DNA of 64,000 nucleotides from Dermatemys mawii (GCA_007922305.1 ML677373.1:11272127-11336126), one strand, 5' to 3'. Positions 11,426-23,248 are shown, counted from the stretch's first letter. Program-made: numbers and translations. Notes: a model not told the origin generated them from the letters alone.

Positions 11426-12459
11426 CCTCCACAAAGGTCCCCAGAACGCACCAGGCAGGTGGAAAAACAGCTTTTAAGGCTTGGATGGATGGGAAAGTGG
11501 GAAGGGCCCTTTATTAGCAGAGACAACAAGACAGTCCAATCTGAATGGCCTCAAAGTTCGAGAGGGTTTGGCTTCAGGGCTCTGGTTTGTGCCCATCTCC
11601 GTTTTTTTACGCATAACTCACGGAAGGCTCCTATCCAGTGGTGAAGACCGGCCCCTCACCCCCTGGGCAAGGAAGTACAGAGTCAGATGTTACGGGCTAA
11701 GAAAGGCTCAAGATCTATGGACCCCAAAGGCAGATGGATGCAAGTCAGTTCCAAGCCCTGCTCTGGATTGCTGTGCAGGGTCTCAGGGCATAGGGTCACT
11801 GATCCCAGCTCTGAGGCGATCCCTGTGCTCTGTAACTATTGTAATAGGTTGCCCCCTCTGCAGGAACTGGCTGAGCAGCTGGTTCTCCGGCTGGAGGCAG
11901 CAAGGTTTGGTCTCTTGGTCAGCTACTGTGCTAACAATAAACGTTAGCTTAATCTCCACAGACTGGAGCACTCTTGAGCCACAAGACAGCTGAGAGACTG
12001 GCCCTGCATCAGGACAGGGGTAACATCTCCAGTGTCCATAGGGTTGCTTGTCCCAGGAATCACCTCTGGGGCTGAAGCCAAAGAGACGTTATCCACTGGG
12101 CTCTCTCTTGGCTGTAACAGTGTCATAAAGTCAGCGAGTTTTAGGGTGTGAACTGTCCTCACTTGTATTATTCCCACAGCAGCTGGAGCTGCTGGCCCCT
12201 GGCCTCACCAAATGCATGTGTGTTCTCCCTGGTCCAGGTATCACAGGGAACCAGGAAGAGGAGCCAGCTGGCTGTATTGTATTCTGCACATAAGCTCAGG
12301 TACTGCATAATTAGTCACTGGGAAAAGCAGGTCAGTAACAAAGAGGGAGGAGGAAGGCCTCTCAAATGTCTTTGCCTCCGTGTCGGGTTTCAGGCCCCCT
12401 TGTCTTGGGCAACACGGCCTAAGGACCCGAATTGGTAGGCCTACCCCTACGTCAGGGTA
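11426..12459. other. Unassigned stretch between two LTR-like blocks
   Basis: No recognisable gene. The 170-codon frame at 11481-11993 and its neighbours show no domain. Flanked by same-orientation LTR-like blocks, it could be remnant internal retroelement DNA, but I see no protease, polymerase, RNase H or integrase motif. Confidence 0.35.
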
Positions 12460-13140
12460 GCCCAAGTGGGCAGGATCGCCAGAGCCTCTATAAGTGCGCC
12501 CTGGTCGCAGGGCTGAGCGGGGCAGCACCCCAAAGTCTCTAGATGTGCCCCGGTTCAGAGCAGCACCCCAAAGTCTCTAGATGCGCCCCGGTTGCAGGGC
12601 CACACAGATAGTTGCCCACCTAGGGGTGTGGTGGCCTAGGTAGGGGGGCCCAGGGCCCACCCACCTCCGCCGGGCCCCGACCCAGGGCCCTAACAGTGGC
12701 TCCGAAATTGGCCACAGACTCAGCGGGGAAGTCCCACCGAAACACGCTGAGTCTCCTCGGGTGGGAGATACCACTCCCCCACTCTCCCTGGGCCACCTCC
12801 TACCAGTCCCGCCGCGGGGGTCTCCCAGGCGCCTCCTGGATCCTCTGTGCACCGTCAGGTCGGTTGACCCCTCCATCGGTTCCCAGCCCTGGGCTCCAGG
12901 TCGGTCCGGGCAAGCCTCCAACTCCGACTCCGACTCCGAGGGCTGCGTCTGGTCCTCCGCCGGAGCTCTCCAGGCACGTCCTTCTCCTTCAGCTGCCAGC
13001 CCAGACTGAGCTGAGCTCCCAGCCTTTATACTGCTAGGGCACCTGGAACATGCCCAGTAGCCATGGGGCGGCGCTTCCACTACCAGAGCTACTGGCTTAA
13101 CCCCTTCCTCCCTAGTGTGGGGTTGGTTAGCCCCGTCACA
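12460..13140 (-). mobile_element. LTR plus leader-like block, minus strand
   Basis: Minus-strand start TGTGACGGGGCTAACC at 13140, then GGAAGGGGTTAAGCC and a good TATA box (TATAAAGGCT, complement of 13021-13030), followed by a GC-rich transcribed-looking region. The far boundary is not defined. I end it at the change in composition near 12460. The 222-codon minus frame at 12577-13245 spans promoter and leader-like sequence and has no retroelement domain. Orientation and terminus match the blocks at 1-559 and 10701-11425. Confidence 0.55.
12523..12599. repeat. Tandem duplication, 38-39 bp unit, 2 copies
   Basis: The unit starting CAGCACCCCAAAGTCTCTAG occurs twice back to back. The copies differ at one internal base (gatgtgcc versus gatgcgcc) and near the junction. 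It lies within the LTR/leader-like block, where small tandem duplications are common. Confidence 0.9.
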
Positions 13141-14909
13141 CTCCTCCTTGCCACTGTGAATTTGTTGGGCAGGGTGACCTGGATCCCCGTGGCGCTCGCT
13201 CTTCACATAGCTATAATGCTCTGGCTTATTGTGATGCTTTGACACAATGTAGCCTTCTGCCCACCCATTATTTATTATGATTTATTTGTCTTACTGTAGT
13301 GCCCGAGAGCTGTCATCAGAGACCAGGAACCCATGGGCAACCTCTGACCAAAAAGACAGCCCTCATGATGCAACACAGCTTCATCTCAGCCCATCAAAAT
13401 GTTGCCCCAGCACAGGATAACTTTGCAATACAATGACACTTCTTGACTAGGACCCTAAAGTGAAGTCGTGAGAGCACATGGGATTTCCCTGTTACAAATG
13501 GGCTACCCCAGAACCACTGGGATGGTTTTTTACCTATGGAGGAAGTCCCCTGAGCTCTTTCCAGCCCGATATTCGCTCCCCCTCTCCCCGCAACAGACAT
13601 TATTTGACAGCTCCATGTGGGACCTTCAGAACCAATCAGTGCTGCTTTCATGATGGCCAGAGGGGTTGATACGGAGCAACCAAAGGAGAGGATTCTGCTC
13701 CGGTCAAGAGGCTCAGCTTACCACCTCCTCAGCTGTCCCAGCCATTAGTATCGCCAGAGAGTGGGACTGGCTTTGAGACTTCAGCTAGGATGCCCCTGTC
13801 CCCTGTCTGCCTCCAGGCCACTCACACAGCCCTCCCATTCCCATGCACACCCTCCTGACCTCAGAAAAGGGCTCCTTTGGTGTTTGGAAGAGAAGCCGTC
13901 ACTGTGAATGATGACTCCCACCCATGGCCCTCTGACCACGTTCACATTCCCCTCGTTCCCCATTCAAGCTGATGGGAAGCAGTTGAGGTTTCTTGCTTTC
14001 ACATTCACAACCCAAGAGCAGACACCCTTAGCCGGTGTGCGTCAGAGTGAGCCATTCTCCCAGGCAACCAGCCCCCTTTGCCTGACCTCTCCAGCGCTAA
14101 CTGCTGCCTCCCCCTGATCCTGCAAATGTGCCTTTTGGATTCCAGTCCTATGGGGGCAAGGCAGCCTCCTAGAGCAGGCCTAGGGGGAGTCTATTTATAG
14201 CTGCAGGCTCTCACCAGGCAATCGTTCATATGGGTATAAAACCCAGCAAATCTAAACTATCCTCTGGCAAAACGTGCCAAAGGTAGCAGGCTGTTTCCCA
14301 TCCCCTTGGCCTTTTCCTGTTTAACTAAGTCCTCTCAGGGCTCTTGCAAATATTTATCCTTTGGGAAAGCAATAAAACAAAAAAAGCTCCCACCAGCCCG
14401 CTTTATTTTTAATGCTTTCTTTCCACGGAACAAGTGGGAGGATAAAAATAATAGTTACCCAGAGAGACCTGTGGGTAAAAATGACTAACAGTGCGCTGGG
14501 CCGGCCTTCCAGCCAAGGAGCACTTGCTGAGAGCCTTGACCGTCACCTGGGATGACGTGACTGCTGGTGCGCACAGCAAAGCTCTCAGGGGACCTCTCCA
14601 AGTGTGGAATTCCCCACCTCAGGAGATCAGGATGAACATGAGTCTCCCCAATTTTAGGGCCTGGTGCAAGATCCATCCCCTTGCCAAGCTGTTACGGAGC
14701 TATAAAGGGTGCATGCAAACAGTACAGTGAGAAGTGCCTTCACATGAGATTGCATTGGATTAGCTGTATCCAGCTATCACCTGGAAGTCAGCCATCAAAA
14801 TCAGCTCATTGAAGACAGCAAGTGACTGAAGGGAAGGGTGAAAGCGGCAGGTCCTTTCCTTGAGAAGCATGTTTCTCTTGGTTCGGTAGAGAGGCCCTAG
14901 ATAGTATGG
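13141..14909. other. Unassigned stretch
   Basis: A decayed copy of the 'tttatttgt...' old repeat lies at about 13265-13310. No coding exon, RNA gene or further named repeat is recognised. Confidence 0.45.
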
Positions 14910-15229
14910 CAGCGTCTCTCAAACTGGGATCTGCGAGCCCTACTGATCAACTCCTCCCCCTCCCTCAACTGTTCAGCGGCATGCAGGAGGCACTGAGAGG
15001 GAAGGGGAGGAGCAGAAATGGGCCATGTTTGGGGGAGGGAGCGGAAAGAGGCAGGGAAGAGGAGGGGCAGAGGTGGAGCGGGGGCGGGAAGAGGTGGGGT
15101 AGGTGTGAGGCCTTGGGGGAAGGGATGGAGTAGGGGCAGGGTCTGGGGCTGAGCAGGGAGCTTGGGGGCCCGTGAAAATTTTTAAATCAAAATGGGGGTC
15201 CTCGGGTTGCTAAAGTTTGAGAACCACTG
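14910..15229. mobile_element. hAT-type MITE (TTCTCAAAC-type TIR)
   Basis: 320 bp bounded by CAGCGTCTCTCAAACTGGG and AGTTTGAGAACCACTG (inverted with mismatches). The flanking 8-mers are TAGTATGG and TGCTATGG, a 6/8 match consistent with an aged hAT duplication. The interior is purine-rich (gggaagaggaggggcag type) and has no transposase frame. Confidence 0.82.
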
Positions 15230-15237
15230 TGCTATGG

Positions 15238-16299
15238 GTAAAGGGGGTTGAAACACAAGTAGATAAACACTGAGCTCAGTTCCCTTTTTATGGTGGGGAA
15301 AATGAAGGATGGAGAAGCTTCTGTTTATCCCATTTCCTTGTGCAATTTTAAATGATTTCAAAATCCTTTTGCCTGTTTTCCCCCTTCCTTTTTATTAAGT
15401 GTTTATCTGGAAGGGTCGGCAACCACTCTAAGTGGCTGGGCCAAATGTCTGACTCTAAAGGTTGGTTCACACCTGGACATTTACCAAAATAACTACTCCT
15501 GAATAATTATAAGTGCAAACAAGCTCTAAAACCTGGCAGTCTCACCCATCTCTGGTTGCTCCTAAGTCCTTTGGCAGGGTAGGACATTTTTGGATAAGAG
15601 ACAGGAAGGAGAGACACTCTGTAATATCAGACTTGCCATAGGCTGTATATCTAGGCTTTTATATCACATGTAGGCCTTTTATATTGCTATGATAAAAGCC
15701 TTTGACAGTGGCCCTACATTCTGGGCGGCCCTGCCACTCAATGGTGCTGGAAAAAATCTTTACCACTACTCCAACCAAGAACCAAAGTAGGCTCAGTCTG
15801 CCCTCTGCTGTTCAAGGTGAGAACACTGGCAAATTGACGGGCGAGAAATCGCACAGGTATATTACCAAAAAAGACATCAGGGCATGAAAAATGCTATTGA
15901 GATTGCATGGGAACAGTAGAAGACACACTGGCGGCGGGGGGAATAAGGAGTCTCATTTTGTTACTGTACATTGACAGAGAAAGAACCAGCAATATGGGGA
16001 TTCCAACAAACGTACACAGAGAGTAAGCGCCAGGGGATATGGGAAAGTGCATAGATATTATAGAGAGCAGAGGACAAGATATCAGATGGTGTCCTAGGGT
16101 GTCCTGCACATGGTGCATAGAATTAAGAACAACTGCCAAGTCTCTGTGGTCATGGGAAATCACCCAGCAACTATACAAGGATAAAGCCAATACACCAGAC
16201 GTGCGAGGACTTCTAAAGGTTGAGTACAAGGATGGTAAAGGCTATGTGCATTACTCCTGCATCTTTGGGCCTATTGTACATCATACTGCCTTGTGCTCT
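15238..16299. other. Unassigned stretch
   Basis: AT-moderate sequence with no recognised gene or repeat. The opposed frames at 15894-16229 (minus) and 16039-16380 (plus) have no domain. Confidence 0.4.
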
Positions 16300-16360
16300 G
16301 AGCCTCCCAGATCCGTGAGCCAGGTTTGGACTTGGATGGGAGACTTCCAGGCAATCCCCT
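16300..16360 (+). repeat. 5S-rRNA-like segment, possibly SINE head
   Basis: Contains GACTTGGATGGGAGACTTCC, close to the box C end of the 5S rRNA internal promoter (TTGGATGGGAGACC). It is preceded by 'gagccaggttt', matching 5S 'gggcctggtta' weakly. The upstream A-box and downstream end of 5S are too diverged to call. It could be a 5S-derived SINE (the DeuSINE/AmnSINE class has such heads) or a 5S pseudogene. It is too decayed to be functional. Confidence 0.45.
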
Positions 16361-18430
16361 CTTGTTACAGGGAACAGTGAATCGATGACACACTTTCTTC
16401 AAAGTCAGTTCTGAACCTACTCTCTAGGCTGCTGTTAGTGGTTCTGAGCTAACCACGCACTGTGTCTCATTGCCTGCCCCATCAGACGTTTGATCATGAA
16501 AGATGCCACGGCACTTTCCATAATAAAAGGGGTATAAATCATATGCTCACCCTCATGTCCTGACTGAAGTCCAGTAAAACTAATTACATGCTGCTGACCT
16601 AAATTTCCTCTCTTGTTTAACTGACTTCTTCACTTCTGGTCCTAGGGAAGTGTTCTGTAATGTCGCAGGGCATTGTTAAACAGGGGTGGATTCACTGTGT
16701 CGTTGCGTGCGCTCTCTCCAGAGCCAAGTACATTACTCATGCCCTTTGAATTCATAACATGACTTTCATGGGATGAGAACACAATAAAAATAGAAGTGAT
16801 GCTCGCCTGGTGAGTATGTTCCTACTTACCAGTCACAACCACCTTACTCCATTCTTAGGGCAAGCCTCCAGTGCCAGCTGGGACACCTGCCATCCGTCAA
16901 GTCTTTTGAACTTAGCCCTCCCAGAATGCTGCAGAGTCAAACCTCAAAAGTGCAGGCACCAAATATTTAAAGCTCCAGTCGCTCCATTCAAGCGGTGGAG
17001 GAGCCTTAGGATGAAAGGCACTAGCTTAATGTGAAATGATGAGGTTGCTACAAGACCAGTAGGCAACATATGTCTGGGCTTGACCAATTAATACTCTAAA
17101 CAACAGTGGCTAGTAATCTGGACACCAAGGCCCACAGGTTTCAAAAGCGTTCATTAATTTTAGGTGTCCACTTAGTGACATCCAAGACCAATTTTCTGAG
17201 GGGCTGCTGACGATTGATAGTTCCCATAAACTGCAGTAGGAGTTGTCAGTGCTGGACACCTCTAAACATTAAGCAGTTTGAGGCCCCTGAAATGGAGAGC
17301 CCCAAAATCAGTACCCACTTTTGAAATTTGATTGAGCTGGGGTTAGAATAGCAGAGTTCCTGGTTTCTGGGCCTATGCTCAGGCAACAAGGTTTGTTCCA
17401 GCTTGCTCCTTGGAGAGCCTTGATCTGGTCTCATAATCCTGTCTGTAATAGTGACTCTCATAACCCAGAAGAAGAGGGAATCTTTCCCACTGCTGTGAGA
17501 ATGTGTGTTATGGGTTTATGTTTTTAACAAGACTCCGGCAGAACAAAGGTTAAAGCTTGAAGAGAAACATAGCGGGCTTGTTACAATTATCCCTTAGATG
17601 TGAGATTGTGGTGCCCATCTCAGAGGTCAGGCAATTAGCTACCATCCTTCCTCCGTGTCCCCTTTATTTAAAACTCTGTATTGGCACTGGCATGAAACAC
17701 TCTCTTTTTTTGAGTCCAAGAACTGCCAAAACATCAGCGAACTAAATCTTAACTAATCACAGAACATGTGCGGGGGTGATACAGGGACTGCATTACCTAG
17801 CACTCCCAGTAGATGGTGACACTCTCCTATAGCTGGATTATAGGTCATCAGAGAGGAAACCCCTTGCCCCTTGCCCCTTGCCAGAGATGTTCAGAAAGTC
17901 AGTTTCATTCTCAGCAACTCTCCCTTCCAGGCAGGTTGATCTTCCTCTGCCTGCTGTGGCCAGCCATGGCTCAGGAATATTTATCTACCTAGGTTCTAAC
18001 ACCAGGTCCCTCAGCGTGGTGGTATCTAAGCACCTGTGGTGTCCCCTGTATGCGTCACTCATTCAGATACGTTGCTGACTTCTGAGCTACTCTAGATTTC
18101 CTGTCCAACCCTGGGAATTGGAGCAATAGAGCATCCTGGAAAAGCCTGGCAAATGGGGCACCAACATTTGGAAGGTGAGAGCCTTTTCCCCCTTCCTGAG
18201 AGAGGGAAAATCCTGATCCAACCCCCTGAACAGATGTCCCCTCTAATAAAACCCAGCATCTTCTTTCCCGAAGGACCATCTGCAACAGGAGGAGTGCTCA
18301 AAAACCCATAAAATCCCATAAAAACCTGATACAAAAATGCAACAGGCAGGGTGGGCATGGACTAGTGCTGGATTTTATCCCTTCTCCTAAAATCATCCCT
18401 TCATTACTCATTGGAGAGGGACCTAAACCA
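16361..18430. other. Unassigned stretch with a short CCCCTTG triplication
   Basis: No gene is recognised. At 17860-17882 the 7-mer CCCCTTG is repeated three times in tandem. The rest is ordinary unassigned DNA. Confidence 0.45.
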
Positions 18431-18521
18431 AAATCTTCCCCCTGCTCCTCAACACCCTCGAGTCTTCGGGCTCAGGAACTTCCCGAAGACTCGAGGGTGT
18501 TGAGGAGCAGGGGGAAGATTT
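18431..18521. repeat. Perfect 40-bp inverted repeat (hairpin)
   Basis: Left arm 18431-18470 and right arm 18482-18521 are exact reverse complements with an 11-base loop (CTCAGGAACTT). Beyond a mismatched interval, a further 10-bp arm pair is present (TGGAGAGGGA at 18412-18421 and TCCCTCTCCA at 18540-18549). Transcribed from either strand it would fold into a long perfect stem. It is not a family I recognise, and no terminal-repeat element boundary or TSD is evident. Confidence 0.97.
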
Positions 18522-18819
18522 CGACCTTTGCAGCACAGCTCCCTCTCCAGTCCAAGTGCTCACAGTAGGAATATAGAACACATCACAGAGGATGATGCCA
18601 AACATCCAGCTGGTCAGGTATCCTGACTCCAACAATAGCCAATTCCACATGCTTCGGAGGTAGGTGGGAGAACCCTGTGATGGACAACACCACAGCCTCC
18701 TGCCTCTGCAGTAGTTTCTTCCCCAAGCAGTTAGTAGTTGGATTCTATCTTGAAGCAGGGGGTTTCAATCCTAGTTCGTGTAATTGTGCGTATTATTATT
18801 CATGGTAATCTCCTTCCAA

Positions 18820-19110
18820 GAACATAAGAAAGGCCGTACTGGGTCAGACCAAAGGTCCATCTAGCCCAGTATCCTGTCTACCGACAGTGGCCAATGCCAG
18901 GTGTCCCAGAGTGAGTGAACCTAACAGGTAAAGACCAAGTGATCTCTCTCCTGCCATCCATCACACCCCTCTGACAAACAGAGGCTAGGGACACTATTCC
19001 TTACCTATCCTGGCTAATAGCCATTAATGGACTTAGCCTCCATGGATATGGATATCCATATCTCCAGGATATCTAGTGGCAGTGAGTCCCACCGGTTAAA
19101 TCCACAGTGG
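18820..19110 (-). mobile_element. CR1 LINE 3' end, minus strand
   Basis: Plus-strand text runs from 'gaacataagaaaggccgtac' through 'gggtcagaccaaaggtcc' and 'agtggccaatgccaggtg' to 'cctggctaatagccatt'. It is the reverse complement of the CR1 3' untranslated tail in turtles and crocodilians, continuing into a decayed 'gtgagtcccaccggttaa'. It is 5'-truncated, as usual for CR1, and non-coding. Confidence 0.88.
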
Positions 19111-20331
19111 GCAATCGAGTGGGTTTCTTAGGTTGATGGTGCAGTTACCCCCACTCAGATTAGAGCTCTTCCACTGTACATCCTGGGTACAGGGCTCTTT
19201 GTGTTTTCCCAGCATCTATTTTCTGATCAGCTTAGCCACAATGACTTTGGCCTGCAGCCCAGCTGACACTTTATGGATCTTTGATCTAACCATGTTGCTG
19301 CAAAGGGCTGTTTTCAGATAGCCAGCGGCCCATTTCCATTGCACTGCTGGGTGCACTAACCACTCCATGGTAGCCACATAACTAGCACTCGGGCACCTTA
19401 ATGCAACCGGATTATGACTTTGGCTGAGTATTTATCATGCTTCTTTATTGCCCAGCCCCTATCACACACAGGACTTGCACAGCCCTACTCTAGTTCCCCA
19501 TTACACTCTCCCTGCTTTCCTGCTGCAAATGGGCACCAGTGTGAACACCCTCCTCCCCAAACTCTGGGATAAGTCTGTTTAGATCCAAGCCTTGTGCCTA
19601 CCCCAACGGTGGACCCTGCAGTGTCTCTAACAGTGAAAAAGAGACAGGGCTCAACCAGAATGAATGCAAAGGAGATTTTTTTTTAGTAAGGATGCTGCAA
19701 ACAGCCCATCCCTTTGGCTCCCCAGCTCCCAGCCTGTGCTGCCACAAAGGGCCGTCCTGAGCCTTGGTCGCACTCAGCAGTCACATGAAGAATGACTGTC
19801 CCCACCACAGGCTGGTCTGAACACTCCCACACATGGAGAAAGGTTGTATTTAGTCTTTGCAGCTCAGGCCCACAATACCCACCTGCAGCTCGTTTCATGC
19901 CCCAGCCTGTAGCTCTGTCTCGAGTGGTTTATTATACAGTCAGTGGCTGGAGGCCAGGCCGGGGATCGTTTTGCCTTGCCATGTAGGGGTCTGCCTGTTC
20001 CCCCCGTATCTGGTTGTGAATGGAGAGAATACTGTACACTTGAACCACGCTGCATTCGGTGTCAGGATTTCACTGCTCAGTTTCACAGCCCAGCAAGGCC
20101 GAGTTACAGCTCTTCCCAGTTATGAGAACATGAGCAGCAGCGGGATCTTTGCATCTCCCTCTCCTCCAAATAACAACTCTGATCAGGAGAGTGACCCAGG
20201 GACCTCTTGGTTACACTGGCAGAGGGCACAGGGGTACCTAAGGATTACAGGGACCCCCCTGCAGCTGGTATCTACATACTGGTTTGCCACAGAGTATCAT
20301 GCAAGGTCTCTCCTGAAAGCCTGCATCACAC
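19111..20331. other. Unassigned stretch
   Basis: Several overlapping frames (for example 19857-20369, 170 codons) show no domain. Position directly before an LTR raises the possibility of old retroelement sequence, but nothing specific is visible. Confidence 0.35.
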
Positions 20332-21268
20332 TAGTTATCATAATCACGGCACAACATCTGTATGGATAACGTGTGAGGAGTTATGTATAGTTACCGAAAG
20401 TTACTTTCTTAAGGTCTGGGACTTGAGGCTGGGCACCACAAGGTGAGTCACAGGTTTGTCTCAGGCAAGAGATGTGTATCTGGCTGGCTATTTGTAAACT
20501 GAGCATTGTATGCTCAGTTTACAAATGCATTCACAATAGATGCCCGTTTCTAGCCTGAGCCAAATGCCCCTGAAGGGATTGTGAAATCCCCCAGAGCGGG
20601 AGTTACAGGAAGAAATACACTGGCAGGAGTGAGTACTCTATCAGTGAAGACAATCGATTTTTGGACTGCAGCTGTAGGTCCAAAGCTGCACCCTGCATCC
20701 TCTATCGAAGGGACAAGCTGAGGGCGTGGTTTGTTTCATGACAAAGGGATCACAGCAGTCCACCTGGCTGAAAAATGCAGCTGAGCAATATTAAGTTCTA
20801 GAAGGCATGGTATGGTTTTATTTGATATGTAACCCTTTGTTTCCAATATTTCCTTCAACTTGCTATTACTTGAATCTCTGTCCATTGTTAAATACACACC
20901 TTGTTATTACTATAAACATCTCTAAGCCCTTTGTGTTGAGCGCAGCAGTGATTCCGAGGTGAAACAGGTGAGCTGGTGTGTGTTACTCCTTTGGGAGTCT
21001 CAGAGTGGTGAATTTTGTGAGGGCCCAGTGGAAGGGGGCTGGGCACTCTAGGGGGGAAGCTCAGAGGATTGAGGGGCCGGGGTGTACCTGTCATTCACCT
21101 GTACAGAGAAAGCAGGGCCTACAGTGTCCTGGAAGGCAGTGCTTGTGTTGCCAGAGGTTGGTGGAATTGGGGAACTGACCTATAGCAGGCACAGATGTTC
21201 CCTCTCACTACCAACAGGTGGAAGTGAGGTGCCTCCCAACTCTGGGTACCCACAGGAAGTGTCTCACA
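20332..21268 (+). mobile_element. Endogenous-retrovirus-type solo LTR, plus strand
   Basis: The block ends with a sequence order I associate with turtle ERV LTRs. Order: 'ttacttgaatctctgtcc', a degraded polyadenylation region near 20890-20915, 'gcagtgattccgaggtgaaac', 'ttactcctttgggagtc', 'ccagtggaagggggctgggc', 'gttgccagaggttgg' and a terminal 'tgtctcaca'. About 940 bp. The left boundary (tagttatcataatc) is approximate and no convincing TSD was found. No gag, pol or env sequence lies beside it. Confidence 0.6.
20490..20526. repeat. Perfect 17-bp hairpin inside the LTR
   Basis: Arms ATTTGTAAACTGAGCAT (20490-20506) and ATGCTCAGTTTACAAAT (20510-20526) are exact reverse complements around the 3-base loop TGT. 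It sits within the LTR-like block, in what would be its upstream half. Confidence 0.95.
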
Positions 21269-21476
21269 GGCCCTGAATAGGAGGATGTGGCTACAGCATG
21301 ATGTCTCTGCCTGGTCTCATTATGATTAGAAGTCTAGATGGGGCCTAACTGTGGCCTGTAACTGGGCTAAAGCTTCAGACAATCCCATTTATACTAGGTC
21401 CCATTTACACTATAGCTTTTAACCACTTTGCAAACAAGTCCCCCTTACTCAGGTATAATGGCATAACAGACCTAGC

Positions 21477-21546
21477 CTAAGGGCTTGTCTACACAGGGAA
21501 AGTGACTGTCATAGCTACAGTGGAATAACTATAGACAAGCCCTAAG
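21477..21546. mobile_element. Minimal hAT-type MITE, 70 bp
   Basis: The block is almost only terminal repeats: CTAAGGGCTTGTCTACAC at the left and ATAGACAAGCCCTAAG at the right, inverted with one or two mismatches, with about 36 bp between. It matches the CAGGGCTTGTCTACACT terminus of other elements in the window. No clean TSD could be assigned. Confidence 0.65.
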
Positions 21547-23049
21547 AGAGGAAGTGGAGTTTGTTCTCCAGGGCCCATTTGACTCAACTTCCCTGATGAG
21601 ACTGCCTAACCAATGTAGACCCTCAAACTTGTTCCACACAGTCCTTTGAATGGCCCCAATGACAACAACTTGCAGCTATAACTGATCTGGGCTGAACGAA
21701 CTTCACACTTTGTGCCTATAATTGGTCCTGCAGTTAAGTCACTGATACAGGACACAGAAGGGTTGTGTTCAGTTCGTAGGTGTAACCTCACCCAGTTCAC
21801 CATCTGTAAAATAGGGAAATAATCTGGGGCTTGTTCACCTGCACATTTACCAATGTGAGATGTGCCTACTCTTTTAACTGACCCTCTTCTTTAAGCCATT
21901 TTTGCAAGATCAAATACTAATTGCTCTATAATCCAGCTCCCAGAGTAAACTTGGCTCCAGTATCTGAGGCTGACTTTGGAAGAAGCATCACTTTACAAAG
22001 GAACAAAGCCCTGAATGCAATCAAATTTTGTATGATACTTGATGTGGCTCTGTATTAGCTGCCACTGAACGTGCCCAGACATGAGCAGCTATTCCAATAA
22101 GCCCCACCTTACCCTGTCCCTGCTATTCACTTTCAGTCTCCCCAGGCCAAAGCATCAACTCTGCACTCTGTGCTATGGAGCAGCAAATGTCTACAGGTCT
22201 CTTTTCCCTATCAAGCAGTTACATGGTACATTCCTAAGAGAGGGTGGAAGCCACATAAAGGTCACAACGATGCAGACGAAGGTAACGTAAAATAATATTT
22301 AGCTCTTTTATTAGCTCAGTTCTAACATTAACCAAGTCATCCTCAGGACACGTGCAAGTGACTAAATAGCATATCATAATGTATTCAGTGAATGCTAATA
22401 CAAACCATTAAAACACAGAGGCTTAATAAGAAAAATGTATTTCCTGGGGCTAGAGAGTTACTGATTCCTAGAGCCATGGATAGATACTACTGAGGGTGTG
22501 TGTATGTGTAGTCCTGATTTCCTCTGACTTTTGTCCTTACAAATAACACTGCCCACTTATGACACTCAGTAAAAGCCCTGGACAAATATTAGCTAATTAA
22601 GTCAAATTGTACTCTGGCGAGGTAGAGCATAAGGATTATTATCCCCTTTCACGGGATCGACATTACTGACAGAAACATTATTAATCAGCTCCTCCTAGTC
22701 TCAGTGCAGGATTATTCCTGTGGATTTACTAATGCTTAGTCCAGTTCCAACTTTCAGTAACACAGCCCCCGGGCTCCAGCACTTCCAGAAAGAGCCCATC
22801 CCCCTCTTTCAGATTTAAATCTCTCCCGATCAGGAAGGTGTTCCAGGTATTCACTCCAAAATTCCCCATTTCCTAACTTCACCCCCTTTTTCGTAATGAC
22901 CACTGGGCTAGCCCCCTCCCATTTCCCCGACGGACAAACGGAGGCAGAGAAAGGTTAAGCACCAGAGCCTACTACGGCACCTAACTCCTACTGATTGTTG
23001 GGGGCAGAGCCCGACTCCAAGAGAAACACTCCCCAGGGAGAGAAGGCTC
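21547..23049. other. Unassigned upstream region of the CpG island
   Basis: No gene or named repeat is recognised apart from a short MIR-like 'catctgtaaaatagggaaataat' at 21801-21824. Composition rises in GC toward 23050. Confidence 0.4.
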
Positions 23050-23184
23050 TTGCCACAGCGTTTTATATGCCCAGGGAAGCAGCTGTTCGCAGCCCGGGAC
23101 GCCTCCCTCCATGCTGAGGGCGGGGCGCTGCCCGGGGCTAGGCGGAGGGGCGGGTACCTTGGGATTAGATGGGGTGGATCGGTC

Positions 23185-23207
23185 GGTCCGTCTGTCTGTC
23201 TGTCTGT
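23185..23207 (+). repeat. Short (GTCT)n tract
   Basis: A run of about five GTCT/GTCC units within the CpG island, on the plus strand. Confidence 0.85.
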
Positions 23208-23248
23208 GGGGAGGGGAAGAAACTTTCTCCACGCCACGTGCCTCTCAC

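Noticed and set aside
11481..11993. 170-codon plus frame as retroelement gag/pol
   Set aside because: No protease, polymerase, RNase H or integrase motif is visible, and the orientation is opposite to the neighbouring LTRs.
12577..13245. 222-codon minus frame as a gene
   Set aside because: It crosses a TATA-containing LTR promoter and GC-rich leader. No domain is seen.
16039..16380. Functional 5S rRNA gene
   Set aside because: Only the box C part matches. The rest of the 120-base gene is not recognisable.
19857..20369. 170-codon plus frame
   Set aside because: Several overlapping frames here have equal claim. It runs into the LTR and shows no domain.
21477..21546. Palindromic regulatory operator
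   Set aside because: The inverted ends match the hAT-MITE terminus found repeatedly here, so a minimal transposon is the simpler explanation.
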